Source: Bacteroidales bacterium
Lineage (GTDB): Bacteria; Bacteroidota; Bacteroidia; Bacteroidales; VadinHA17
Reading direction: 5' to 3'
DNA: 16,500 nucleotides
Assembly: GCA_030692905.1 (NCBI GenBank)
Contig: JAUYBT010000230.1
Coordinates: 1 to 16,500, forward strand
The notes under the pieces are model-generated. The model saw only the letters and a program-made list of their open reading frames with translations, was not told the origin of the DNA and ran no database searches. The translations under genes and the position numbers were made by a program. Shown here one piece after another: positions 7,359 through 14,573 of the stretch (positions are counted from its first letter, which is position 1; each line of letters opens with the position of its first letter).

Positions 7359-8348
7359 ATGGACACAGTAGTGAGTGGCATCAGATCAACGGGAACCCTT
7401 CACCTTGGAAATTATTTTGGTGCAATAAAGAACTTTCTTAAGATGCAGACGGAGAATAATTGCTATTTCTTTATTGCTGATTATCATGCTCTTACAACTC
7501 ATCCTAAACCCGAAGACCTTCATGGTAATATTAAGCAGGTTCTGGCAGAATATCTTGCATGTGGTATCGACCCGGAAATTGCGACAGTTTTTATTCAGAG
7601 TGATGTTCCGGAAGTCTCTGAGTTATATCTGCTGCTGAATATGAATGCCTATGTAGGTGAACTGGAAAGGACTGCTTCATTTAAGGAAAAAATAAGAAAA
7701 CAACCCGATAATATCAATGCAGGATTATTAACCTACCCGGTACTGATGGCAGCCGACATAATAATTCATAAAGCGAACAAGGTACCCGTCGGGAAAGATC
7801 AGGAGCAACACCTTGAGATGACAAGGAGGTTTGCCAGGAGATTCAATATGATATATGATGTTAATTACTTTCCGGAACCTGACGCATATAATTTTGGTAA
7901 ACAGCTAGTAAAAATACCCGGACTTGATGGAACAGGTAAAATGGGTAAAAGTGAAGGCAACGGGGTCTTTCTTGCCGATACACCGCAGGAAATAAGGAAA
8001 AAGGTGATGAGAGCAGTCACCGATACCGGACCGGCAGCCCAGGGGCAGGAACCATCTGAGCCGGTGAAGAACCTTTTTACCATTATGAATGTTGTTTCGG
8101 ATCCGGATACTGTTAAATTTTTCACAGAGAAACATGCTTCCTGCGAAATCCGTTATGGCGACATGAAAAAGCAACTTGCAGAGGATATTATCAGGGTTAC
8201 TGACCCTATTCGAAGCAAGATCAATGATATACTCTCTGATAATAGATATCTCTCCAGAGTTGTTTCAACGGGCGCTGAAAAGGCCAGGGCAAGCGCTTCA
8301 AAAACTATACGGGAAGTAAGGGAAATAATCGGTTACAGATCATTTTAA
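7359..8348 (+). CDS. trpS: Tryptophanyl-tRNA synthetase
   Basis: This class I aminoacyl-tRNA synthetase (329 aa, normal bacterial length) charges tRNA-Trp. The HIGH-type motif is HLGN at residues 15-18 in GTLHLGNYFGAI. The KMSKS loop is present as K194-M-G-K-S198 (TGKMGKSEGN), with glycine where serine is canonical. Other TrpRS hallmarks are ADYHALTTH, AYVGELERTASFKEK, LLTYPVLMAADII and VGKDQEQHLEMTR, which form the tryptophan and adenylate site. The start MDTVVSGIRSTG begins the first beta strand directly, so no longer start is needed. The gene stands alone behind a divergent repeat-rich gap and converges on a TonB-dependent receptor gene. Confidence 0.98.
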   Translation: MDTVVSGIRSTGTLHLGNYFGAIKNFLKMQTENNCYFFIADYHALTTHPKPEDLHGNIKQVLAEYLACGIDPEIATVFIQSDVPEVSELYLLLNMNAYVGELERTASFKEKIRKQPDNINAGLLTYPVLMAADIIIHKANKVPVGKDQEQHLEMTRRFARRFNMIYDVNYFPEPDAYNFGKQLVKIPGLDGTGKMGKSEGNGVFLADTPQEIRKKVMRAVTDTGPAAQGQEPSEPVKNLFTIMNVVSDPDTVKFFTEKHASCEIRYGDMKKQLAEDIIRVTDPIRSKINDILSDNRYLSRVVSTGAEKARASASKTIREVREIIGYRSF

Positions 8349-8351
8349 TAT

Positions 8352-8381
8352 AAAAAAGAAAGCCAGGCTTTTGGCCTGGCT
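8352..8381 (-). terminator. Rho-independent terminator for the TonB receptor gene
   Basis: A perfect 8-bp stem AGCCAGGC/GCCTGGCT (8361-8368 and 8374-8381) encloses the 5-nt loop TTTTG. Read on the minus strand it is followed by TTTCTTTTTTAT, so it terminates transcripts coming from the receptor gene at 8474. On the plus strand the T-run precedes rather than follows the stem, so it is a poor terminator for trpS. Confidence 0.75.
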
Positions 8382-8382
8382 G

Positions 8383-8398
8383 CCCTGAGTGATCAGGG
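8383..8398. repeat. Second small hairpin between trpS and the receptor gene
   Basis: CCCTGA/TCAGGG forms a perfect 6-bp stem around the loop GTGA, one base after the terminator hairpin. No T-run follows on either strand. It may help protect or end transcripts in this convergent gap; the rest of 8399-8473 shows nothing recognisable. Confidence 0.45.
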
Positions 8399-8473
8399 AT
8401 ATGATTGAGATTGCCTGTGTAATAACATTAAATCAAATTGTGTGCCAAAAGTGATTATTCCTGAAGCAGTTTA

Positions 8474-10885
8474 TTATATTATGACTCTCAACGAAATAAT
8501 GAAATTCCTTCCCGGGGCCACTATTCCTGAGGAATAGGGTCTATACCTGACATCGAGAATATTTTCAACCCCGGTATTGACCATGATCCTGTTAAAAAAG
8601 CTATAAGAAAACTTGAAATTAAGAGTAACCCATCCAGGCGACCATGGGTTGCCGTTTTCATCAGTTGCATACATATATGGTTTCTCGATTTCGGAGGGGG
8701 GCATCTTTTCAAATTTTTTAGGCCCGTTATAACTGGAATAAAAATCGGCTTTCAATTTAGAGCGCTCATAAATCAAATGCGTTGATCCGAATACAGGTGC
8801 TGCATGCCTCAGGGGAACCCCATTCTTTTCCTTTCCTTCAGTGATATTAATTATTGTTTTTAATGAAAGGTTGTCAGTGATATTTGCCTGCATGATTATA
8901 TGGAAACCATAAACGCGTGCAGATCCGGCATTTGTGATAGCTTCAACCTTGCTTAACTCCCCTCCGTACATTATGGAGTCGTGCCCGTCAAAAAGAAAAT
9001 CATGGCGGATCATTGCATTTGTGAGCCAGGTGTGAAATGCTGTAAAATCGACATGGAGGAATTCTCCGAAGTCTTTTGATACTCCCAGATCAATGTTATA
9101 TGCATATTCGGGTTCGAGTGAAGGGTTAGGAACGACAACAACCCCCGGCGCCGAATCAAAAACCTTGCCTGCATCATCGAGGTTGGGAGCCCTGAACCCG
9201 GTTGATGTGTTCAGGTTGACCTGCATTTTTTCCTTTACCCTGAATACTATACCGGCTGCTCCGGTTATTGCACCATTTGATATTGATATTGTGGTAAAAG
9301 GGAAGTTGTAAAAAGAATTGTCCGCAATTGTTGAGTACAATCCTACATTGTTATACCTGATTCCGGTATTGAGAGATATCATATCCGACAGATTATTTTT
9401 GTAACCGGCATATAATGAAAAGCTGTTGTATTTATTATCACCGTTCGGATATCTCGAACCTGCCGGTGCAATATTGTTGGCAATTAATGTACGCGTCTGC
9501 GCAACCGATTTAATTCTGTTGTTAACAAGTTCAAGGCCATAATATACCAACTCCTTTTCCTTATTGATTTTCTTATCAAAGTCGAGATTTAAGGAGAGAA
9601 TTGACACATTTTCAAATTGTTCGTTAGTCGATATTTTACCAAAACTTCTGTCGTGCCTGCTCTCCCTGTATTTTTGGTGTGCAGCTATCAACCTGATCTC
9701 ATCAAACATTTTGTGCTCTTTCCGGATAGTAATCTGGAGGTTATTCATTAACCAGACCTGCGGACCATAGTACCAATCGCCATATCTCAGTTTTCCCGAT
9801 TTATACTGTATAAGCCTGTCATAACGCGGAACATTTGATAACCGGGAATAATGGTTTGTATACACCAGGTCGATGTTCTCGGATATTTTATACCGGAGCT
9901 TGTTCATAGTATTGAGCTGGTCATAAGCCGTAACCATCTGAACCAACGGATCGGGATTTGGAATAATGGAATCTAATCCGCTGAATTGCGCTACATATTC
10001 CTGCCGGGCATAATCGGGATTACTTTTTGAGCCCATTTTAAGATTGCCAAAAGATGACCAACTTATACTTGTCAGAAAAGCCAGCCTCTTGCTTCCGGCA
10101 TTAATGTCAAAATGGCCGGCTTTTTCGTTGTTTGCAGATGAGAAACGTGTAAAGGCATCTGCCTTGATATATAGTTTTTCACTTGTCGAAAAGAGAGTTT
10201 TTTTTGTATGAAAATCCATCACCCCGCCAATGGCATCACTCCCATATACTGTAGCTCCGGGACCGAAAATGATCTCTGTTGATTCTATTACGGAGGGGTC
10301 GAGAGAAATAACATTATGGATATTACCCTCCCTGTAAATTGCATTATTCATTCTGACCCCATCGACAACAATTAGAATACGGTTGGTTGCAAATCCCCTG
10401 ATCATCGGACTCCCTCCCCCAAGCTGACTCTTTTGTATATAAACTTCATCAGAGATTCCAATGAGATCAGCTGCGGTCTGAGGGTTCTGAAGCTCAACAG
10501 CAGGTTTTAGAATACTTGTTATTTTATTGGGCACCTCGTTTTTATTCTGTTCCCAGCGGTTTGCAGACATAACGAATTCCTCTATCGCAAATATCTTACG
10601 GGTGAGCTTAATCAAAAACCCCGTTTTTTTTATCTCATCAAGGCTCAGGCAAACCCGTTCAAAGGTAAAATGCTGAAAACAGATCATTTCTTTATCCCCG
10701 AATGATGAGATATCTGCTTTTCCTGACCTGTTTGTTAAAATAAATTTTGTCTTTGACTCATTAAGGACAGCTACATCGGATATTGGTTTAAGGTCCTCAT
10801 TGTCAATGACTGTAATTGTTTGCGAAAAGCAATTAAGTATTGTAAAAAAGGTCAATATACAGCCAAAAATTACTATTCTCATCAT
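8474..10885 (-). CDS. TonB-dependent outer-membrane receptor
   Basis: This is an 803-aa receptor that would import a ligand across the outer membrane using TonB-ExbBD energy. A signal peptide covers about residues 1-21 (MMRIVIFGCILTFFTILNCFS). A short carboxypeptidase-regulatory-like domain follows (about 22-95), then a TonB-box-like segment AIEEFVMSA (100-108). The plug domain spans about 115-235 and includes GGGSPMIRGFATNRILIVVDGVRMN and VIEFGPGATVYGSDAIGG-like elements. The remainder is a beta-barrel ending in the strand NFIISLRVII. The plug pattern resembles haem/cobalamin/siderophore-type receptors rather than SusC, and no SusD partner is nearby. The ligand cannot be told. A tandem ATG ATG leaves the exact start ambiguous by one codon. 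A hairpin terminator lies 93 nt downstream. Confidence 0.95.
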   Translation of the reverse strand: MMRIVIFGCILTFFTILNCFSQTITVIDNEDLKPISDVAVLNESKTKFILTNRSGKADISSFGDKEMICFQHFTFERVCLSLDEIKKTGFLIKLTRKIFAIEEFVMSANRWEQNKNEVPNKITSILKPAVELQNPQTAADLIGISDEVYIQKSQLGGGSPMIRGFATNRILIVVDGVRMNNAIYREGNIHNVISLDPSVIESTEIIFGPGATVYGSDAIGGVMDFHTKKTLFSTSEKLYIKADAFTRFSSANNEKAGHFDINAGSKRLAFLTSISWSSFGNLKMGSKSNPDYARQEYVAQFSGLDSIIPNPDPLVQMVTAYDQLNTMNKLRYKISENIDLVYTNHYSRLSNVPRYDRLIQYKSGKLRYGDWYYGPQVWLMNNLQITIRKEHKMFDEIRLIAAHQKYRESRHDRSFGKISTNEQFENVSILSLNLDFDKKINKEKELVYYGLELVNNRIKSVAQTRTLIANNIAPAGSRYPNGDNKYNSFSLYAGYKNNLSDMISLNTGIRYNNVGLYSTIADNSFYNFPFTTISISNGAITGAAGIVFRVKEKMQVNLNTSTGFRAPNLDDAGKVFDSAPGVVVVPNPSLEPEYAYNIDLGVSKDFGEFLHVDFTAFHTWLTNAMIRHDFLFDGHDSIMYGGELSKVEAITNAGSARVYGFHIIMQANITDNLSLKTIINITEGKEKNGVPLRHAAPVFGSTHLIYERSKLKADFYSSYNGPKKFEKMPPSEIEKPYMYATDENGNPWSPGWVTLNFKFSYSFFNRIMVNTGVENILDVRYRPYSSGIVAPGRNFIISLRVII

Positions 10886-10947
10886 AAAGACTCATTGAAT
10901 AATTCGTAAAACTAACAAAAAATGTTCCAAAATAGTTGGTTAATAGG

Positions 10948-11064
10948 CATGAACTCACCCCCCCGGCCCCCTCTCTGCTCTGCAAAGAGGGGGTGTAATA
11001 CATTGTATATTAGCTTGTTCCCCCTCTTTACGAAGTAGAGAGGGGGTTAGAGGGTGAGTTCATG
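10948..11064. repeat. Large imperfect inverted repeat with nested hairpins
   Basis: Two arms of about 45 nt (10948-10993 and 11020-11064) are imperfect reverse complements, with outer ends CATGAACTCACCC and GGGTGAGTTCATG that pair perfectly. The spacer is a 26-nt AT-rich stretch. Each arm also folds on itself: CCCCCTCT...AGAGGGGG at 10967-10993, and CCCCCTCTTTAC-GAA-GTAGAGAGGGGG at 11020-11046 with a single T/G mismatch. The layout suggests a MITE-like or REP-pair (REPIN-like) element, or a long cruciform. No target-site duplication is evident by eye. It has no T-run fitting a terminator. Confidence 0.85.
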
Positions 11065-11151
11065 AGAAGTATTTTAAAAAACATTTCTACTTGATTTATA
11101 ACATTTTAATAATTTTTATTTTAAAGATTAAGTAGCACCTGAGTTATTTAT

Positions 11152-11159
11152 TAATTTTG
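11152..11159 (+). promoter_or_regulatory. Possible -7 box for the GTG-started gene
   Basis: TAATTTTG matches TAnnTTTG and ends 28 nt before the GTG start at 11188, a plausible distance for a short leader. No matching -33 TTTG is visible. Its TAA is also the last in-frame stop before the gene. Confidence 0.4.
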
Positions 11160-11187
11160 GAATGCAACAATTATTAATGATCTGATA

Positions 11188-13455
11188 GTGGGAAAAAGAG
11201 TCACAATCATTTTATTGGCACTCCTGGTTTCAGGTCTTGCCATAATGGGATATTTTTTCCAGCAGGGCAGAAAAAACTTATTTACAGATCCTTACAAGGC
11301 AATATCTCCTGGTGCGTGTATTGTTATTGAGACCGTTGACCTGCAAAGTTTCATGAATTCTCTCACAACAGGGAAGGGATTATTTGGGGAGGCTGGTAAG
11401 ATCAAAGAGTTTGACAATTTTATCCGGAAGTTGAAATATCTTACCGATCAGCTTAATAAAGCGGGGTTTAAGAAGTTACTGGATGACGGCTCTTCGATTA
11501 TATCATTTCATCCGACTAAGGAAGGAAAACTTCAGTCTCTTCTTTCGATGACTGTTCCCGGTGAAATCAGATACCGGCAGATTAAAGAGGTGTTGCGTTC
11601 CTCGGGAATTAAGGAGGTGATTGAAAGTAAATTAAACGGTAATCTGGTTCTTAAGATCCCTTTTGCAGTTAACAGCCAGAAAGACACCGCTTATATCTCT
11701 CTTATATCAGGATTAATGTTATGCAGCAGTTCAAAGGAGCTTCTTGAAGAAGCCCGTGTTCAGATGGGCAGGGAAAAGGATGTAAGAAATCTGCCGGGTT
11801 TTTCAAGAGTATTACTGGCATCGGGGAAAAACGAAGATAAAATATTTGTGGTTTTTGCTAATCTCCACAGATTATTTAAATCAGTTTTGGGAAAAGATGT
11901 CCAGGGTGTGGCAACGAAGATTACCAAACTGGCAGGTACCGCAGGAGGGGATATTTATATCAATGAAGATGGTCTTGTTCTGAGCGGTTATACTGAAAGT
12001 CCCGATTCCTCGGAATTTCTTTACAGGTATAAATTTATTCTGCCACGGGAATTTCATACATATAAAATTCTCCCGTCATCAACGGTGATTTTTGAAACAC
12101 TTGTTCTTTCTGCTGAAAGTCCGGTCAGCAAGTCCGACAGTACTGTTTCACAGGTAGCAGTCGGTCTTGCTGTTAAATTAAAAGAATATACCGGGGAGGA
12201 AATTACGAGAGCATACATTGATATTAAAGAGAGACCGGTTGGCGATAACACATTGATTTTATATGAATTATCTAACCGTGTTCAGGCTGTCGGATACCAG
12301 TTCGCTTCGAGCAACGGGATGATATACAATAGTTTATCGATCAGATTTAAGGAAGTGACCAGGGAAGAATCGACTACTGAATGGGAGACTTTGCTTGATA
12401 CTATTGCAGGCATAAAACCATTCTTTTTTACCAATCATACTACAGGAGCAAAAGAGATTTTCATTCAGGATATGAAGAACAATACATACCTGATAAATGC
12501 TGCAGGGCGTGTGCTCTGGAAGGTATCGCTGAATGAGAGGATTATTGGCACTATTTATATGATTGACTATTTCCGGAACGGGAAGTATCAGCTAATGTTC
12601 TCAGGAAAGAATTATATTCATCTTCTCGACAGAAATGGAAATTATGTTGAGAGATATCCGGTTAAACTCAGATCGCCGGCCACAAACTCCCTGGCCCTGT
12701 TTGACTATGACAATAACCTTAATTACAGGCTTTTTATTGCCGGGGAAGATAAAATGATCTATTCATACGATAAAACCAGGAATGTTGTAAAGGGTTGGAA
12801 TCCGTTCCGTACTACAGGTTATGTGAAGGCCGGAATCAGTTATTTTAAAGTTTCAGGAAAAGATTACCTTGTAGCCTCTGATGAAAACTCGGTCTATTTT
12901 CTCGACCGTGCAGGCAATAAAAGAGTTAACCTGAAAGAATCAGTTACCAAAGCCAGCAGGTCGGCAATGAGGTTGAATCCGGGGTCAGAACCTTCGGTGG
13001 TATGCACATCGCCCGATGGTACTGTACAACATATTTATTTCGACGGCAGTATCAAAAAATTCAGCCTGAAGAAGTTCTCCGGTGACCATTCATTCGATAA
13101 TTTTGACGTAGATGGCGATGGTTTTGGTGAATATATTTTTATTGACAAAGGTATGTTGTATCTTTATGATCATAACAGATCAGAGATGTTCTCCAGGGAT
13201 TTTGGCTCAATTGACCTTTGGGGACCGATTAGCTTTATTTTTTCAGGTTCGGACAGAAAAATCGGAGTGTTTGACATTAATAAGAAGCAGATATATCTTA
13301 TAGGTATAAAAGGAGAAACAATGAATGGATTCCCTCTCAGAGGAGCATCCATGTTCTCAATCGGGAAACTGTCGGACAAAAGTGGCTGGCATCTTATTGT
13401 CGGCGGAACTGATAAGTTCCTTTATAATTATAAAATTGACACTGAAATTAAATGA
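11188..13455 (+). CDS. Membrane-anchored protein with C-terminal beta-propeller-like half (DUF3352-like)
   Basis: This is a 755-aa protein of unknown function. One N-terminal hydrophobic helix (about 5-24, TIILLALLVSGLAIMGYFF) after KR predicts an inner-membrane anchor with the bulk outside the cytoplasm; no lipobox is seen. Residues about 30-405 alternate strands and helices, beginning SPGACIVIETVDLQSFMNSL, a layout reminiscent of DUF3352 proteins (tentative). Residues about 415-755 carry repeated short strand motifs such as YLINAAGRVLWKV, IHLLDRNGNYVERYPV and VYFLDRAGNK, typical of a beta-propeller, with a calcium-loop-like DVDGDG at 640-645. The start is GTG; the frame is closed by TAA at 11152 and contains no ATG or TTG before it. 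The next reading frame begins at an ATGA overlap with its stop. Confidence 0.85.
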   Translation: MGKRVTIILLALLVSGLAIMGYFFQQGRKNLFTDPYKAISPGACIVIETVDLQSFMNSLTTGKGLFGEAGKIKEFDNFIRKLKYLTDQLNKAGFKKLLDDGSSIISFHPTKEGKLQSLLSMTVPGEIRYRQIKEVLRSSGIKEVIESKLNGNLVLKIPFAVNSQKDTAYISLISGLMLCSSSKELLEEARVQMGREKDVRNLPGFSRVLLASGKNEDKIFVVFANLHRLFKSVLGKDVQGVATKITKLAGTAGGDIYINEDGLVLSGYTESPDSSEFLYRYKFILPREFHTYKILPSSTVIFETLVLSAESPVSKSDSTVSQVAVGLAVKLKEYTGEEITRAYIDIKERPVGDNTLILYELSNRVQAVGYQFASSNGMIYNSLSIRFKEVTREESTTEWETLLDTIAGIKPFFFTNHTTGAKEIFIQDMKNNTYLINAAGRVLWKVSLNERIIGTIYMIDYFRNGKYQLMFSGKNYIHLLDRNGNYVERYPVKLRSPATNSLALFDYDNNLNYRLFIAGEDKMIYSYDKTRNVVKGWNPFRTTGYVKAGISYFKVSGKDYLVASDENSVYFLDRAGNKRVNLKESVTKASRSAMRLNPGSEPSVVCTSPDGTVQHIYFDGSIKKFSLKKFSGDHSFDNFDVDGDGFGEYIFIDKGMLYLYDHNRSEMFSRDFGSIDLWGPISFIFSGSDRKIGVFDINKKQIYLIGIKGETMNGFPLRGASMFSIGKLSDKSGWHLIVGGTDKFLYNYKIDTEIK

Positions 13456-13603
13456 GAAAGACTATGAAATTAAAGTTGATAGTAAACGCACCATTTCTCT
13501 TCCCGCCAGCTGGAATACTATTAATTTAAGGTTAGGGATGAACCTTGTCTTTGGGAACAGGATCAAGAAGAAAGATGACAAACCAATGGTACTGGTTGAA
13601 TAA
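13452..13603 (+). pseudogene. Possible remnant of an outer-membrane protein gene
   Basis: An ATG at 13452 overlaps the previous stop as ATGA and opens MRKTMKLKLIVNAP, which looks like the beginning of a signal peptide, but this frame stops after 25 codons at 13527-13529. In another frame the same DNA ends in SWNTINLRLGMNLVFGNR followed by a basic tail and a stop at 13603. The alternating pattern INLRLGMNLVFG resembles the last strand of an outer-membrane beta-barrel. The simplest reading is a gene that kept its start and end but lost its middle and frame. Alternatively, the open frame ending at 13603, which begins within the propeller gene, may be only a chance ORF. Confidence 0.4.
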
Positions 13604-13617
13604 TTATTTAGTAAAGG

Positions 13618-13806
13618 ATGATTTTAATTCGTTTTGTATTAGTCAGTTTAATAGTTTATCTGATAATAAGATCTTTTATGAGGTATGGGGAAGAGGAGCA
13701 TACTTCTGTACCCAGACCCGAACCGGATAAGAGGAGTAAGATAAACAGCAAAAAAATTTCGAAAGAGATAGGCGAATATATCGATTACGAGGACGTTAAC
13801 AAATAA
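13618..13806 (+). CDS. Small single-pass membrane protein, DUF4834-like
   Basis: This is a 62-aa protein. An N-terminal membrane helix (about 2-20, ILIRFVLVSLIVYLIIRSF) is followed by a charged, lysine-rich linker and the ending ISKEIGEYIDYEDVNK. A short N-terminal helix plus a C-terminal GEYIDYE-type motif is the pattern of the Bacteroidota family DUF4834, which has no known function. The ATG is preceded by AAAGG at very close spacing. It lies 14 nt after the possible pseudogene stop and converges on mlaF with 11 nt between stop codons and no terminator hairpin that I can see. Family assignment is from memory of the pattern. Confidence 0.7.
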   Translation: MILIRFVLVSLIVYLIIRSFMRYGEEEHTSVPRPEPDKRSKINSKKISKEIGEYIDYEDVNK

Positions 13807-13817
13807 TGTCATAAGTA

Positions 13818-14573
13818 TTACTTTTCTTTGGATCTCAACTTTTTAGCAAGAGCATTCGCAAATACAAAATCATTCAATGTTTCACAATCTGAACTGAGGA
13901 TCTCATTTTTATTTCCTTCCCAGCATTTCACACCGTCGCTGATAAAAATTATTTTTTCTCCGATCTCCATAACAGAGTTCATATCGTGAGTATTTACAAT
14001 TGTTGTCATTGAATACTCTTCTGTGAGTTCTTTGATAAGCTCGTCAATCAGGATGGCGGTTATCGGGTCGAGACCAGAATTGGGTTCATCACAAAAAAGG
14101 TATTTAGGATTTAATGATATTGCTCTGGCGATTGCCACCCTTTTCTTCATTCCGCCTGATAATTCTGAAGGAAATAATTTGTTGGCATTTATAATGTTGA
14201 CCCTGTTAAGACAAAAATCAACCCTTTCATTTTTTTCAGCAGGACTTTTATCTGTGAACATATCCAGAGGAAAGCGTACATTCTGTTCAACTGTTAAGGA
14301 ATCGAAGAGAGCACTTCCCTGGAAAAGCATTCCAATCTCACTGCGGATCTCTTTTTTACCTGCAAAATCGAGTTTATTAAACAGGGTATCCTCATACCAG
14401 ATCTCTCCGCTTTCAACTTCATGAAGCCCGACAATTGATTTAAGCAGAACTGTTTTGCCCGATCCGCTTCTGCCGATTATAAGGTTAGTTTTCCCTGTTT
14501 CGAATGTTACCGAGATATTATTCAGAACACTAATCCCATTGAATGATTTATTCAGATTTTTAACACTTATCAT
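13818..14573 (-). CDS. mlaF: MlaF-type ABC transporter ATP-binding protein
   Basis: This is the 251-aa cytoplasmic ATPase of an MCE/Mla phospholipid-transport system. The Walker A is GRSGSGKT (residues 34-41), the Q-loop region MLFQGSALFDSLTVEQNV, the ABC signature LSGGMKKRVAIARAI, the Walker B YLFCDEPNSGLDP, and the switch histidine is in VNTHDMNS. The FQGSALFDSLTV segment separates MlaF-like ATPases from most other importers. Its ATG overlaps the mlaE stop by 4 nt (14570-14573), so the two are translationally coupled and should form one complex at the inner membrane. No mlaD (MCE-domain) gene follows; the next gene converges on it. Whether transport is inward or outward cannot be told here. 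Confidence 0.93.
   Translation of the reverse strand: MISVKNLNKSFNGISVLNNISVTFETGKTNLIIGRSGSGKTVLLKSIVGLHEVESGEIWYEDTLFNKLDFAGKKEIRSEIGMLFQGSALFDSLTVEQNVRFPLDMFTDKSPAEKNERVDFCLNRVNIINANKLFPSELSGGMKKRVAIARAISLNPKYLFCDEPNSGLDPITAILIDELIKELTEEYSMTTIVNTHDMNSVMEIGEKIIFISDGVKCWEGNKNEILSSDCETLNDFVFANALAKKLRSKEK

Larger units (their letters stand above)
10886..11187. other. Divergent intergenic gap, receptor/propeller gene
   Basis: This gap of about 300 bp has no credible gene. A large nested inverted repeat fills 10948-11064. The 60 bp next to the receptor gene lacks a full TAnnTTTG match. The AT-rich 120 bp before the GTG start contains one -7 match at 11152. Confidence 0.75.

Noticed and set aside
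8474..10885. SusC-type glycan importer within a polysaccharide utilisation locus
   Set aside because: No SusD, glycoside hydrolase or dedicated regulator is adjacent, and the plug resembles metal-chelate or haem-type receptors.
11020..11046. Strong hairpin as a rho-independent terminator
   Set aside because: No T-run follows on either strand, and it lies in a divergent gap where no transcript is expected to end.
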